Shown: piece after piece, positions 36,301 to 48,068 of the stretch
Numbering within the stretch: position 1 is the first letter of the stretch
Layout of the letters: every line of letters begins with the position of its first letter
Assembly (NCBI GenBank): GCA_002917075.1
Contig: NTMA01000006.1
Span: forward strand, 310,001-374,000
Direction: 5' to 3'
Source: Hawksworthiomyces lignivorus
Taxonomy: Eukaryota > Ascomycota > Sordariomycetes > Ophiostomatales > Ophiostomataceae
Length of the DNA: 64,000 bases
Notes under the pieces: model-generated
Told to the model about the DNA's origin: nothing
What the model saw: only the letters and a program-made list of their open reading frames with translations
Database searches by the model: none
Made by a program: the position numbers and the translations under genes

Positions 36301-36728
36301 TTTCGCAGGCATTCTTGATAATGCTTTGTTTCTGTTTTTGCCTTTCGCCCCTTTGCCCCCTTTCTTTCATCATTGTCGGTTGCCTGCCGAGCGGCAAAAA
36401 CAAAGCACTGGGATTTGACTTCATTGGAAGCACGCTTCCAGCTGGGTCTTTGCCATGTGCTTTCTAATTCCCAATCGCTACGTAGCGCGCTTCTTCGTCT
36501 CCAGTCCCTGTCCTCATGCTGCAACCCTCCCCCAGCTCCCAACGGCCTCCTCCCCCGAAACTCCCCATCTCCCCTTATTCGAGGCGTGTTCCCTCTCCCA
36601 GACGCACCACTGCTGCGGCTCGGCTTTCGATGTGGACCGCTAGTTCCTGGCTAATCCGCAATCCCCTCCTCCAACGCTCTGTAATGCATTTGCTTCGTAC
36701 ACGTACGAGTATTACGGGGATTCCTGTT

Positions 36729-36741
36729 GGGGGGGGGGGGG
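36729..36741. repeat. 13-G homopolymer
   Basis: Uninterrupted run of G on the plus strand, with another G-rich stretch at about 36240-36252. It is prone to length error in sequencing. Confidence 0.8.
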
Positions 36742-38482
36742 TTGGACCACTCTTTCGTCGCCACAGGCGAGGTCTATCCAGCCCTTGCATCTGAGCATGC
36801 TTTGTCTGGTGATGCACGCATGCTCGTGATAGCGTGCCATGTCCCAGGGGTTGATGCTTAGTATCCAACATTGCTCTCCACTCCCATGTGGTATTATTCA
36901 AATTACGAAGTCCGAATTCCGCAAGACGCCTCTCTCTGCCTTTCTTGGCATTTCCTGCTATGCCCAACTCGACTATTGCTCGCGCTACTCAGCTAAACCC
37001 GCCATCGCGCTGCTCCACTCTGATTTCCAAGGGTTGCCAAACTTGCTTTGCATATGATCTCCGGTATGCCATTCTCAGTCCACTCGTTCTGAGCCCGCTT
37101 CTTTTTCTCTTCTAGCTCGAGAACGAGGGCGGCGAGGGTGATCCCTCTTGGCCCATTATCTAGGAGGGATATCCACTTTGTTCTGTGCGTGCAGGCACTA
37201 GTCGCAATAGTATCATTTCCGTCGCCCTCTCTCTGCTCTGCCCTGTGCCTGTCTGCTTTCTCGGTCCGGTATGATGCTGTCTGGGCCTTGTGTCCCTTGT
37301 GTCCTTTGAACCCCATCGCCCGCCCAGCCGATCGGCTCCCCTTCCGAGTAGCTTGAAGTTTTGGTTTCTTGCCTCGCTTGGCTCTATGTGCGAGTACGAG
37401 TCTGTACACACCTTGCAGACTGCAATACATACATTATTTACCCATTCGAGAGGGAAAAAGCCCTTCGCTGGAAGGATCAGACATGCTGGAGCGGAAAGAC
37501 TCCACTGCGACCCGAATATCTGGCTGGCCAGGCCAATGTCAGGCAAGGTTGGTGGTTTTAGTCGAGGCCGTCGAAACAGCGAAAAGAGGAAAGCCGCGCG
37601 CTGGTCGTCCTATAGTATGTTGTCTTTTATTAAGGTCAAGGTGAACCAGAGCGACAGTCGGAAGAACGACCCCGCCCACGGTTCGAACACGCAGGCGAAA
37701 AGCAAATAGAAAGAAGACATACGGGAAAGAGAAGAGAAAATAACAATAATAACCACAGAATCTTTCGATTCTTCCAGTCCTCGTCCAGAAACTGTTCAAT
37801 TTCTCTTTTTTTCCCCGGAAAACCAGTCCTTTCCATCTCTTCTTCTTCTAGACCGTCCCTCCCTCCATCTCTCCCTCCCCGCCGACTCTCTCTTTCTCTC
37901 ACTCTCTCACAATTCTCTTGCTCGTCTCCTGCTCTCGTGTCTTTTCCCCTTCCCTCCATCCCTCCTTCCCGTGTTTGGGGAAGTGTAATCCCGAACAAGC
38001 CCGTCCCTGCTGCCTCTTACATCGGATGCTCCTTCCTCTTTTAATTTCTTTATAATTGTCATTTTTGACCAGTTCTGTTTTTTCCATTTCCCTTGCTCTT
38101 CCTCTCGACCGCCCCATCTCGATTTCCTACAAAAAGACGACATTGGGACGACCACTCCCCCTCCCTCTTCCCTGCGCTTACGACGCTGGCCTGGTGGTCT
38201 TCCTCTATTGCGACAGTCGCTATTTTTTTTTCAGCTGTTGCTTGCTCTCCTCGGCTCTCCAACTCCCCCACTTTCCGTCTCGATCTCTCTGCTCTTCCTT
38301 TCTTTCCTCGTTCAGCTCCTTCTGCTACTCTGTTTGCCGGTCCTCGCCTGGCACATTCCCCGTTTGCCGAAAAATCCACCGAATCAAAGGAAGCGACGGC
38401 CTATTGTTATAACGAAATACTACGGGCACCTGGTCCCCCTCCACCACCCCTTCCCCCAATAACAAAAAAGCACACCATAAAG

Positions 38483-38562
38483 CCAATAACACAAATACGC
38501 CATTAAAGCCTTTACGCCTTTACGCCAATACGCCAATACACAAATAAGCCAATAATGCCAAT
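38483..38562 (+). promoter_or_regulatory. Cluster of five CCAAT boxes in a degenerate tandem array
   Basis: CCAAT occurs at 38483, 38525, 38533, 38549 and 38558, all in the same orientation and inside a degenerate repeat of an (A/T)NGCCAATA-like unit. CCAAT boxes bind the Hap2/3/5 (AnCF) complex in fungi. The cluster lies about 370-450 bp ahead of the proposed LST7 start. Whether it is a functional promoter element or just a minisatellite is not shown. Confidence 0.5.
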
Positions 38563-38928
38563 AGCACCCTATTCCTACTATTAAATTGTTTGTCGGCCAG
38601 AAAAGGGAACTCGTTCGCTCATACCACCCGGAATCCAACTGTCCTCGCATGTGCTTTGGCTCCTACCAACAAAACCTTAATTTCCCTTCTCTCGTGACTG
38701 TCGCTGAACTCGATCGCTTTGACTTGGGACATTTCATCACTTTCTTCTTTTCTTTTGATTTTCTTTTATTATTATTGTTTTTCCCCTCAATTTCTTTTCT
38801 TTGCGCCTCGTTTTCCTCTTTCGCCTTCTCTCCATTTTTTATTTCGGCGCGTCGACTTGAGCGAAACCTGCAGTAACATCGTGGGACTGCAGCCGATAAG
38901 ATAACAGCAGAAGGCGTCTCTGCCTGCC

Positions 38929-41900
38929 ATGACGTCGATTGTAAGTATCTGCATATGTCAAACTTCTGCTTCTGCATTTCGCCATTTCTGCATGTCTGCA
39001 TTTCTTTCTCGTCGGAGCTTTTGCTGTGCATTTTCGGTATTTTGCACTTCAATATTCATTTCGCTTTTCTTTTCCCTTTTCTCCTTTTTTTCTATTTTCT
39101 GTCTGTCTCCTCTCCCCTTTTGTGTCCCACCTGTCCTGATACTTCCCGTCCTATTGCTCAACTTTCCACCTCTTCCCGCCCTCCTATCTCGTTTCCTCGC
39201 CTCAGCCGCACGTACTGTCACATCTCCCTTGCTTCTTCTTGACAGGTCTGGCTGTTTTTCATTTGTGTGATTCCACCAGCCTGAGACCTCCTTTTCACCT
39301 TCTTCCTGTCGCTCTTCTCTACAGGAAAACGCGCGTCTTTCGTATTGCCAACATTCCCTGTCCCTCGCTCTCCTTATCCATCGAGAGCCCCTCTCCTCCC
39401 TCCTACCCCCTCTCTCCCCCCTGGCCTACCTTCTGCGCTCGCTGTAGCATCTCCTGTCTTCTCCGGACTGTCGGTATGGCACCCCACGCCAATGGACCTA
39501 CACAATCCACCACCACCTCATCCCAGTATCGACGCGGGCTTGCCTCTTTCTCGGCCGCTACACCGCCTAGTCAGATCGCGCTACAAACGGAACGTGCCTT
39601 ACTGTGTGGTCTGGAAGCTTACAGAAGATCCGGCAACTGCCCTCAACTACGAGACGAACACACGTGCGGTCTTTCTCCTTTGCTCATGCGGCGCATTCCC
39701 CTTGTATCGTTATCGTCTGGTCGCGCTCGGTCAACGCATTTAGCGCATTGCAAACGATTCCGTGAAACAAGCAAACCTTGCATGGGAGCCATCAGGCCAT
39801 CTCTAGGTCATCTGGCAAATCTTCAGCTTTCCAACATTAGAATCAAGGTGTAACTTGGTCACCTCGCCGATATGCTTCTCAGCGCACCTCATGGCTTCTC
39901 CTCTCGGGTCCTGACCCCCACCCTCTCCTTTTTCTCCTAGAGGCATCGCGCTTGGCGCCGTCGTTGGCCATCAGCCCTCACCCCAGTCTTCTTTCTCTCT
40001 CCTCTTTTTTCCAAGAGCGCGTGTGCAATTGCCAACTTCCCCCACGTCCTACGCCTTATGACGCCGACACGACTTTCTATTAGCAAAGCTACCACGTTGT
40101 CCGGCGTCTGCTAACCCGAAGCTCGGGCATTGACGAGACTGCCAAACGGCACTTGGGCTTGCACGCGTCTTTTTGCCTCGCTTGTCTTGTCCAGGAAGAG
40201 AAATGATCGAAAACGGTGCTTTCTTCATGAGCACTGGCTTTGTGGCATGCAGCTGCATCCCTTGTGCTGCTTATTATTCCGCCTTCAATTTTGCCCTCGT
40301 TTCTTTGTTGCCTTATTCCGCCCTGTCTCACTTTCTACTTGCGACGGTACACCAATCCCGTTCCGCTGGTGCGCTCTGCCTCATTTTCCACTTGAGCGCG
40401 GCGGCGTTATTCCCTCCTTTCCTCGCCTCCCTCCTTTTATAACACCCGGTCCTCATTCACAGGCCCTTCTCTTTCTCTGCTTCTCATTTTACCCTTTCAT
40501 TCTATTCATCGCAAAAATCCTTACAGAAAAATGCAGCAACATATTTCTTTCTCTGTTTCTCTTTTTTGGTTTTGCTGGTCATGAAACCAAACCATATCCG
40601 ACGCCATGTTACTAATACCCACCTTCCAGATATGTCTCGCGCACTTTTGCGAGGTTCACGGCCCAACGCCGTTGATGGTCACTGAGGGGCTGCCTGTCAA
40701 ATGCAGCACCTGCGACGACCATGATGTACCCGATTTGATTGCTGCTGTCGCTTCTGCAGTGTCCTCGGCGGCTTCCTCTCCATCCTCCACTTCTACCCCT
40801 CATGCGGCCGCGACCGCCGCCACAGCGGCGGTGGCCGCTGTGGCAGATGCGCTCCGCAAAATGAGCCTAGCACAGTCACTTACAGACGAACAAACAAAAC
40901 CCACCGACGCCACCTTTACACGGCCACGACTTGATCGCGGTACGTCGCAATCTAGACAGTCCTCTTCGCCGCAGGGACGTGCGGACAGCAAATCGACCAG
41001 CAATTTCCGCAAGACATACGATGAATCAGTTACGAAGCGTGCAATCCCATGCGACAACTGTGCCATGACTCTTCCGCGACGCAAGCAAGAAAGCGGCGGG
41101 AGCGGCAGTGCTGGTGCAACAGACTCTCGCAACCCAACCCTGCGCACGCGTGTGCCCTGCGCGCGCGTGTATGACACAATTCCTGGGGATGCATCGCCAC
41201 TCATGCTCCGCCACTCTTCATCATCCGCCTCTTCATCTACGTCTTCCGATGCCGAAGGCGACGAGAGACCCTCGTCGCGCTTGTACGGCCGCAACCACCA
41301 CCGGCGCACTGGCACCATGACATCTATAGCCACGTCTAGATCGAGCGCATCTTCCTCCGCATCACATCCTGCAAACAGCCACACCCACTATCTTGACTAC
41401 ACGTCCACGCACGAGCCGGTATCTGCCGAAGCATACGGCAATATCCGGGCTTCATGCTTGAGGACGCTGACTCTCGAGACCCTCCCGCGCAGCCCGGCCT
41501 CTGCTGTGACTGCTATGGGCGGCATGAGCTCCGGGCCGGCTGGCGGCGTCTATGCGACGACATCGCAGCCCGTCACACCAACCATGGCGGCTTCGTCCTA
41601 CTTTGCATCTTCTCCTCACAGTGCCGCTGGTCCAGCAGCGCTTGCCGCGGCGGCTGCTAATGGCGGCCCTCTTTTTTTCGGAGACCCAGGTGCTGGCTAC
41701 ACTACGGCACACGTATTCCGTGTTGCCGATGTGCATGCGCGCGGCCACAAGCGCATGTATGCTCTGATTGCTCTCAATACCCACCGAGAGCGTCTGGCCA
41801 TGAAAGCCTTTGGCTTTATCTCGGCCGCTTTCAACGACTTGGCTATGTGGATCCAGCAACTGGCGGAAGCTGAAGCGGAGCGCATTGCTCTTCAGGCCGA

Positions 41901-42240
41901 GTCCACAGCGACGTCTTCCTCGCCATCTGGCGAGAGCAGCCCGTCCACGAGCCATGCGTCACACGCCTTTGACAGATCGCCACACGTTTCTCCTCCGCCG
42001 ACGCAGCCGTCTTCGGTTGCCACCGATAGCGGCAGCAGTTTTCTGATTGCTGCCGGTAATGGGCTTTCTCGCCGCATGGGACCCGGCTTTGCCGGATTTG
42101 GCGGCTTGGGCAGCTCTACCATGGCATCTACCCGTGCCCGTGGGCTGCCAGAGATCCTGGGCAAGCCAGATTTCTTCATTGAGCTGCATGCTCGCTTTGT
42201 TCGCCTCCTCTTAGAGCTGGGTGTTGCTCTGAACCAATAA
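38929..42240 (+). CDS. LST7: Folliculin/LST7-family protein with very long first intron
   Basis: Proposed exons 38929-38940 (four codons, ATG ACG TCG ATT) and 40630-42240 give 540 residues. The main exon opens with 'ICLAHFCEVHGPTPLMVTEG', the hallmark of the folliculin/Lst7 longin domain, and it is preceded by a branch site (ACTAATAC) and a TTCCAG acceptor. That argues against the ATG at 40606, whose first eight codons are intron. The four-codon exon ends at a perfect GTAAGT donor in phase 0 and gives 'MTSIICLAHFCEVHGP', a sensible family N-terminus. The intron would be 1689 nt, far longer than any other here. Ser-rich low-complexity loops separate conserved blocks such as 'HVFRVADVHARGHKRMYALIAL' (41707-41775). 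Lst7 with Lst4 acts on Rag GTPases and TORC1 at the vacuole. The exon 2 call is firm, exon 1 moderate. Confidence 0.8.
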
Positions 42241-43139
42241 TATCCACCATGCCCAAAGACAATGGACGTCGGCGAATGCTAGACGTCCATGGTCTATATT
42301 TGACGAGCGCTTTCTTCTTCTTTCTCTCTTACTATTAATACTTTTCTTCAATACAGTCCTGGATTGGCAGGCCCAGAAGGGAGGTATTGCTGTGTACTTT
42401 TTTTTTTTAAAGATTTTGGGGGGTATACGGGGATGTAAAGAAGTAATGATAGAATTTCCGGCTGCGAGGGCAGAACGAACTTGGGAAAGAGATGGATATA
42501 CCCATAGACGACAGCATATGAGTGATATGGGGTAGGGGCAGGGTTAGAGGCTGGCGGCGAATAGATGCCGTCTAGATTTAGATATGGCCAGCCTTGGGAT
42601 AACTGGGCATTGGGATAGACTTGGGATGGGACGCTGTATTATTATATATGGATGGGATACGAAGGCACACGGAAATATAGAAAAATACCAAACTATGGAA
42701 TTGAGCATCAGCAGTATTGCATACTATCACGTGTCTTACTGAGAACGAGGCAATGCCAGGTGTCTTTTGTGATTGTTTTTGGTATTCAGATATCCTGCTT
42801 CTCGTCCTGTTTCGGTCCGAAGACGCTCTAGCTGGGGCCTCCCGAACAATGCCATAGGCTCGAAAGCAAAATAGACAGCGATGAAAATAGAATAGAATAC
42901 AAGGTTTTGGTCTTTGCATTGCAATGGTAATAGTATACATGCTTGTTTCCGAACGGGTTTGTTCCCAATTCCAACTCCAACTCCATACTGCCCAGACCGT
43001 CTCTCGCAGTAGATTATGTAAGCGCTCTCTCTCTCTCCCAGCGTGCCATTCCGATGCGAGCAGCATACGCCCAAAACATGCCTGCGCACACACGCGTACA
43101 TCTTCTATAATTCCTCCGCGGCTTAGTAGCGCCTCTAGC
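42241..43139. other. Convergent intergenic region between LST7 and RPT3
   Basis: About 900 bp between convergent stop codons. It has a T run near 42400-42409 and purine-rich tracts. It should hold both terminators. No gene was seen. Confidence 0.6.
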
Positions 43140-44544
43140 TCATTTGTAAAAGTCAAACTTGTTCTCGTCGCTGGTGGTCTTGACCTGGCTGGAGTAGGCG
43201 TCCTCCAGGTCGGCCTGGATGATGTTGTAGCGGTTCTTGCGGACGGCGCGCAGGCCGGCCTCCTGCATGATGGCGGCGATGACGGCGCCGGAGAGGGGGT
43301 CGTTGCGGACGATGAGGCTGTCGAGGTCGACCTCGGGGGCGAGGCTCATCTTGGCGGCGATGGTGGTGAAGATGAGGCGGCGCTCGCGGCGGTCGCGCAG
43401 GGAGGGGAACTCGATCTTGCGGTCGAGGCGGCCGGGCCGCAGCAGGGCCGGGTCGAGGGTGTCGGCGCGGTTGGTGGCCATGATGACCTTGACGTTGGCG
43501 GTCTGGTCGAAGCCGTCCATCTGGTTGAGCAGCTCGAGCAGGATGCGCTGGACCTCGCGGTCGGCGCCGGTCTGGGCGTCGAAGCGCTTGGTGGCGATGG
43601 CGTCGATCTCGTCGATGAAGATGATGGCGGGGGCGTTCTCGCGCGCCATGCGGAAGACGTCGCGCACCATGCGCGGGCCCTCGCCGAGGTACTTTTGCAC
43701 AAACTCGGAGCCGACGACGCGGATGAAGTTGGCCGTGGTCGAGTTGGCCACGGCCTTGACCAGCATGGTCTTGCCGGTGCCGGGGGGCCCGTAGAGCAGC
43801 ACGCCGCGCGGCGGGTCGATGCCGATCTGCTTGTAGAGGTCGAAGTGGGTCAGGGGCAGCTCGACGGCCTCGCGGATCTCCTGCTTCTGCATGTCGAGGC
43901 CGCCGACGTCGGCGTACGTCACGTCGGGCTTCTCGTCGGCGCCCAGCATCGCGATGGACGAGTCGGCCTCGGGCGGCAGGATGTCCACCAGCGCGTTCGA
44001 GTGGCGGTGCAGCGCCACCGACGACGACGGCTTCAGCAGCTCGCGGTCCAGCGTCGACAGGATCCGCACCACGTAGTTGGAGCCCGTCGAGCTCTGCACG
44101 ATGCCCGTGTTCTGGTCGATCGCCTCCATGAACTGCCCGATGACCAGCGGCACGCTCTGGATGCGCTTGATCTCCTCCTGTGCGCGGACCAGCTCGCGCT
44201 TGAGGCTCCTGCATAGAGAGAGAGAAAAAAAAAGAAAAGGATGTCAGCAGAGCCCTGCCGCGGCAATTATGCACACACGCACACACGTGTCACATCTTTT
44301 TGGTTCTGCCTCTGAAGACAGCCGGAAGAGCAATCGTTCCCTCATACCTCTGCTCATCTTTGATGTACTCCTCCTGCAGTTGGATGTACTCGAGCTGCCG
44401 CTGCAGCTTCTTCAGGCTCCCATACTCGTCTCCGTTCTCGTTCGCTGCGCCCTCGAAGTTGCCCAAGCTCGGTATTGATGACGGCGCCAGCTTCTTGTGT
44501 GCTGCTACATGGTTGCCGACCGGCTCGATCAGGACGTCCGCCAT
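43140..44544 (-). CDS. RPT3: 26S proteasome regulatory ATPase Rpt3
   Basis: Two exons, 44544-44348 and 44208-43140, give 421 residues, close to the usual Rpt3 size. Rpt3 is one of six AAA+ subunits in the base of the 19S particle that unfold and feed substrates to the 20S core. The N-terminal coiled coil ('[20 protein letters not shown]') spans the 139-nt intron. The OB-fold segment '[20 protein letters not shown]' is specific to Rpt3. Walker A GPPGTGKT is at 206-213, Walker B 'IIFIDEID' at 261-268, and the SRH has '[17 protein letters not shown]'. The C-terminus 'FDFYK' carries the HbYX motif that docks into the alpha ring. Nothing is missing. Nearest neighbour LST7 converges on it. Confidence 0.97.
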
Positions 44545-45545
44545 GGCGATGGATGGGTGGTGAAGATCTGTGGGCGATAGAGTATGAGAGGAAGGAAAGA
44601 AGGAAGGAAAGAGATGACGAATTAAAGCTGGGTCGGAATATGATGCGGTGGGCAAGGTGAAGTTTGATGGCAGTGTGTTGAGAAAAAACGAGGAAGCTGG
44701 ATGGAATTGCGTTTCGACGGACAAGAGTGCACAGGCAAAAACGACGCGGCCAATGTCAGCCTGAGAGTTTCGAGCTAGGAGCTGCGTTGTCTTGGTTGCC
44801 ACAAAAATACGTGTCCGTGTGTTATATTATGCACTGTAGACATAGCACTGTATGCGGAGTCAGCCTCCAGCCTTGCGTTGATCGCCAAAGCAATTATTAC
44901 AGTACCTGTGTTTGCTCTCTTCTTTTCACTTTCTTTTCACGGCTTGTTCTGCTTAAATGAAGCCAAGAGAGAGCGGACATCGAAGTGTAAGTTGCACCTC
45001 TAACCATAGTTGTCTTGTATTTGCTGGATACAGCCTATCGTGTCTTTTTAAATTTTCCTGCGTATGTTTTCATATCTGCTCTTCTCTCCAAGCCCATCCT
45101 TACTTTTCTTGCAAGGTTCTTATCTAGCCTCCGCGTATTTGACTGTATCGTAAGTTTCGAACACGCTGTTAAGCTGCAGATAATGATAGCTTGCGGTCAT
45201 GAAGTCCTCCGCTAGAGGCTTAGTTCGGCTAGGCTGAGAATGCAGCATCGTGAAAAAAGCTTTGTGACGCCCGACGCTCTGATGCCCTCCTGATAAACGT
45301 GCTGCATTGCTCCTCCTATGAACATCTTGATAGAACGCCACAGAGACTCACACTTAACCAAATCTGTAACTATGAAATATTGAAATATTGAAATAGGCAC
45401 TGCCGCTTCCTCCGAGAGCGAGGTGTCTTAATTATTTATACCTGCGAGGCAGCGAGATATTTTTTTTCCATTTCCATCTGGAGAGCTGTAGAGTTTACAT
45501 TTTCTGCTTTGCGTTTAGGATCAACGTATCCCCTTTACTTATACA
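44545..45545. other. Intergenic between divergent RPT3 and surface-protein gene
   Basis: About 1 kb. The RPT3 side (44545-44800) is purine-rich on the plus strand; the remainder is AT-richer. A GTGGCAA sequence on the minus strand (44796-44802) partly matches the yeast proteasome element but is not exact. No gene was seen. Confidence 0.5.
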
Positions 45546-46493
45546 ATGGTTCGCATAGGGATTCTTTGTTTAGCTCTCGAGCGTTTTGCTGCTGTTGCTG
45601 CGTTTAGCTCATTAGATTTTCACGCCCCTGTCGAGCTCACCTCTTCGGCAAATGGCGTGCAAGCCGTCGTCCTCACCACCATAACTGTATCTCCGACAGG
45701 ACCAGCAACGGCCACAAGCTCCGATATTTCTACGGAACCAGGGACTATATTTGATCATAACAATCCTACCCAGTACGATGGTTATATTGCCTACGAAGTT
45801 ACCTTCAGCACTCTTTGGTACCCACCGACTGCTGCATTTTGTGTCGCGAATGCATTTGGCGTCCTGAATACTGCCGAGTATCATGGATCCTTCACTCTCT
45901 GTCCAACCACAACCTCGGCTTCTAGCTCTGCAACGATAACGACGCGCGTATTTGCGCCTCTGACCATTTCTGCCCCGAAGTCTTGCCATAAGACAACTAG
46001 TTTCTCTTATACGAGCTCTCGGCTCTTCCCAATTCCGGACGGCTATGACTTCGGGGTCCTTGACTACAGTCAGATTCTGACACAAGCCACCGAATCTATC
46101 GAGGCTGTTCTGGTTACCACATATGTTGTCACACTGGCCACCACGAACTCAGTAGGTGGTCAGGCTGTTATCACTACCACATATTGCGATGTGTTCCTCA
46201 GGGAAGGTGCTGCTACCTTTTCTGGTGCTTTTCCGGAGGACGCATATCTTTCACAGTGTCTTGACCCATCCAGCTACGAATGCGCTACCACGACAAACAT
46301 AGCCGGCGGTTGTGTGTTAGGCGTGCCGATTACATATCCGCCAACAACAAATGGCAAAGGCGCCGGTGTTGGACCAACCGGAGTGGTAGCCACCACTTAC
46401 ACAACAAAGAATACTGCTGCGGCCCACACTTCCAAAGGGAAAATATTAATATGGATAGTTGTGGGTGCGATCTTGATCATCAATGGGCTGTAA
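45546..46493 (+). CDS. Secreted, Thr/Ser-rich cell-surface protein, possibly GPI-anchored
   Basis: Intronless, 315 residues. The N-terminus 'IGILCLALERFAAVAAF' is a probable signal peptide. The middle is rich in Thr, Ser and Val with repeated 'VLTTITV'- and 'VVTLATTNS'-like stretches, typical of O-glycosylated fungal wall proteins. The C-terminus ends in 'ILIWIVVGAILIINGL' preceded by Ser/Gly/Lys, fitting either a GPI attachment signal or a terminal membrane anchor. No catalytic motif or known domain was recognised. Codon use is less GC-biased than in the housekeeping genes, which suggests a fast-evolving accessory gene. Confidence 0.65.
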   Translation: MVRIGILCLALERFAAVAAFSSLDFHAPVELTSSANGVQAVVLTTITVSPTGPATATSSDISTEPGTIFDHNNPTQYDGYIAYEVTFSTLWYPPTAAFCVANAFGVLNTAEYHGSFTLCPTTTSASSSATITTRVFAPLTISAPKSCHKTTSFSYTSSRLFPIPDGYDFGVLDYSQILTQATESIEAVLVTTYVVTLATTNSVGGQAVITTTYCDVFLREGAATFSGAFPEDAYLSQCLDPSSYECATTTNIAGGCVLGVPITYPPTTNGKGAGVGPTGVVATTYTTKNTAAAHTSKGKILIWIVVGAILIINGL

Positions 46494-46729
46494 GGTCCAC
46501 CCCATCATATTAAATGTGGTAGCCATGGATTCGAAAAAAAAAGGCTACAATAAAATTAGAATAAATAACTATCTTCGTTGCGCCTCTGGCGTTTGCGTCT
46601 TCGAAATTGGCAAATGTCTACGGGAGCTTCTTCACTAGACTCTTATTGGAGAACTGCTTAATATGTGCCATTCACGAAGAGATGCAATTATCATTATGGA
46701 CAAGGTTGGCCAGTACAGAAAATATAAAT

Positions 46730-46748
46730 TATATATATATATATATAT
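46730..46748. repeat. (AT)n microsatellite
   Basis: About nine AT units in AT-rich intergenic DNA. Confidence 0.85.
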
Positions 46749-48044
46749 GAAGCATCTGAACTTCTCATTCTAGATCTTCTCCATCAAGGAGCTTCTCGTG
46801 CAGCATTTTGCCTAGCAGTACCCAGCGGAATAGTCTTTCTAGGCCGAGGAAGACAATTTGCATGGCTACATTGAGATGATAAGACTGTTATCCTTCAAAT
46901 GCTCTGCATTTATCTAAGCGGTAGGCATCTCGGTTGGAATTGTGCCAAGGCCCACCAATTTGCAATGAACTTGTTCGTTAGCATAGCTTTTGCTGTCACA
47001 GTACCCTCCAGGGAGGCTGTTTAACACAGTTTGCAACTCCATAATCGTTTTCTTGCATAGCATAATGTCACCTTTGTGAGTCACAGAGACCTTGTCAATA
47101 TTCGCACCAATTTGTGATGGCGCCAAGCAAGCACATAGGATTTTCTCCAATGTCGTGGTATCTGTGAAGCACTTGCCTACCTATTGAAATCTCTTGCTGT
47201 AGTCAAGGCAGAGCAGATAGATCTCTAGAAATTGCTTAGTATTATAAGCAACGGAGGCGGCAAACTCAAAAATGGAGACAATTCCCGGAAGAATTTAAGT
47301 GCAAACTAGATGGTTTGCCCCCCCTCAAGAAAATAAATGCCGACTTCCTTCGATGCAGCATCTCTGCTTCGCCTGGCCCAAAATTATTGTCACTAGGAAA
47401 TGGAAATTCACTCATAAAATATGTCCAATTTATTCAGTCTCTGAGACGTATCAGACAGGCAGAGGGCATGGTGAAAATGTGAATGGTACCAGAATAAAAA
47501 AAAATGGTGAGTAAATAAGAAATTTCCACTTTGGGTAGTCCTCTCCATTAAACACTCTCACTATTTAGCTCTAGAGGGGGAATCACATAGAAGGTTTTGT
47601 GCACAGACCATCTACGACTACATGATGTACACGTACAATGGGATGAATACTATTAATGCACTCAGACAGGTACACGGTATTAGTACAAAGTATTACGCCT
47701 AAAGTATAAGTTTTTTGGACTCTGGTCTGCGGGGACTGACTGAGAAGACGAAGGGATTGTGTGGGATTTGGTGGAGTTTGCAGCTCTCAAGCGCTGATTT
47801 TTGTTGGTGTTTTGGAGAAGCAAGGAGGCCACGACGGCGGCACCTCATTGGACTGCCTCCGACCTTACTGAACTCCCCCACCACAGACGACTAACTTTTT
47901 TTTTTTTTTTTTTAATTTATTATTTTGTCCCTCCAAGACAATTTTTCTGGTCTTGTCCTGTGTTGGTCGTAGTATAAACGTAAATTTTCTTGCTCATCCG
48001 ATCGTTTTCGTTCTCTGGCCTTTTCTCTCCCTTTCCTCCTTTTC

Positions 48045-48068
48045 TTTTTTTTTTTTTTTTTTTTTTTT
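48045..48068. repeat. Poly-T run (24 T) in SHMT upstream region
   Basis: Uninterrupted T run 95 bp before the SHMT start codon. Homopolymeric dA:dT tracts are common in fungal promoters and exclude nucleosomes. Confidence 0.8.

Larger units (their letters stand above)
32026..38928. other. 6.9-kb region without a supported gene
   Basis: No open frame here shows a domain or the GC3 bias of the real genes. The first half is AT-richer and includes a strong hairpin (33316-33339). From about 35.2 kb onward the plus strand is strongly pyrimidine-biased, especially 37.8-38.9 kb. A 13-G run is at 36729-36741 and a CCAAT cluster at 38483-38562. The right end is likely the promoter and 5' leader of the LST7 homologue. 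A long non-coding RNA cannot be excluded. Confidence 0.55.

Noticed and set aside
40606..40629. ATG at 40606 as the LST7 start
   Set aside because: The first eight codons coincide with a branch site and pyrimidine-tract/acceptor, and the conserved protein starts right after them. Kept only as a fallback if no upstream exon exists.
42924..44216. Plus-strand open frame of 430 codons opposite RPT3
   Set aside because: Antisense shadow caused by high GC3. It has Ala/Gly/Val-rich repetitive composition and no domain, while RPT3 is certain.
44796..44802. Partial match to the yeast proteasome element (PACE, GGTGGCAAA) upstream of RPT3
   Set aside because: Only the GTGGCAA core matches on the minus strand, with both flanking bases wrong. 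A 7-base match in about 250 bp is weak evidence.
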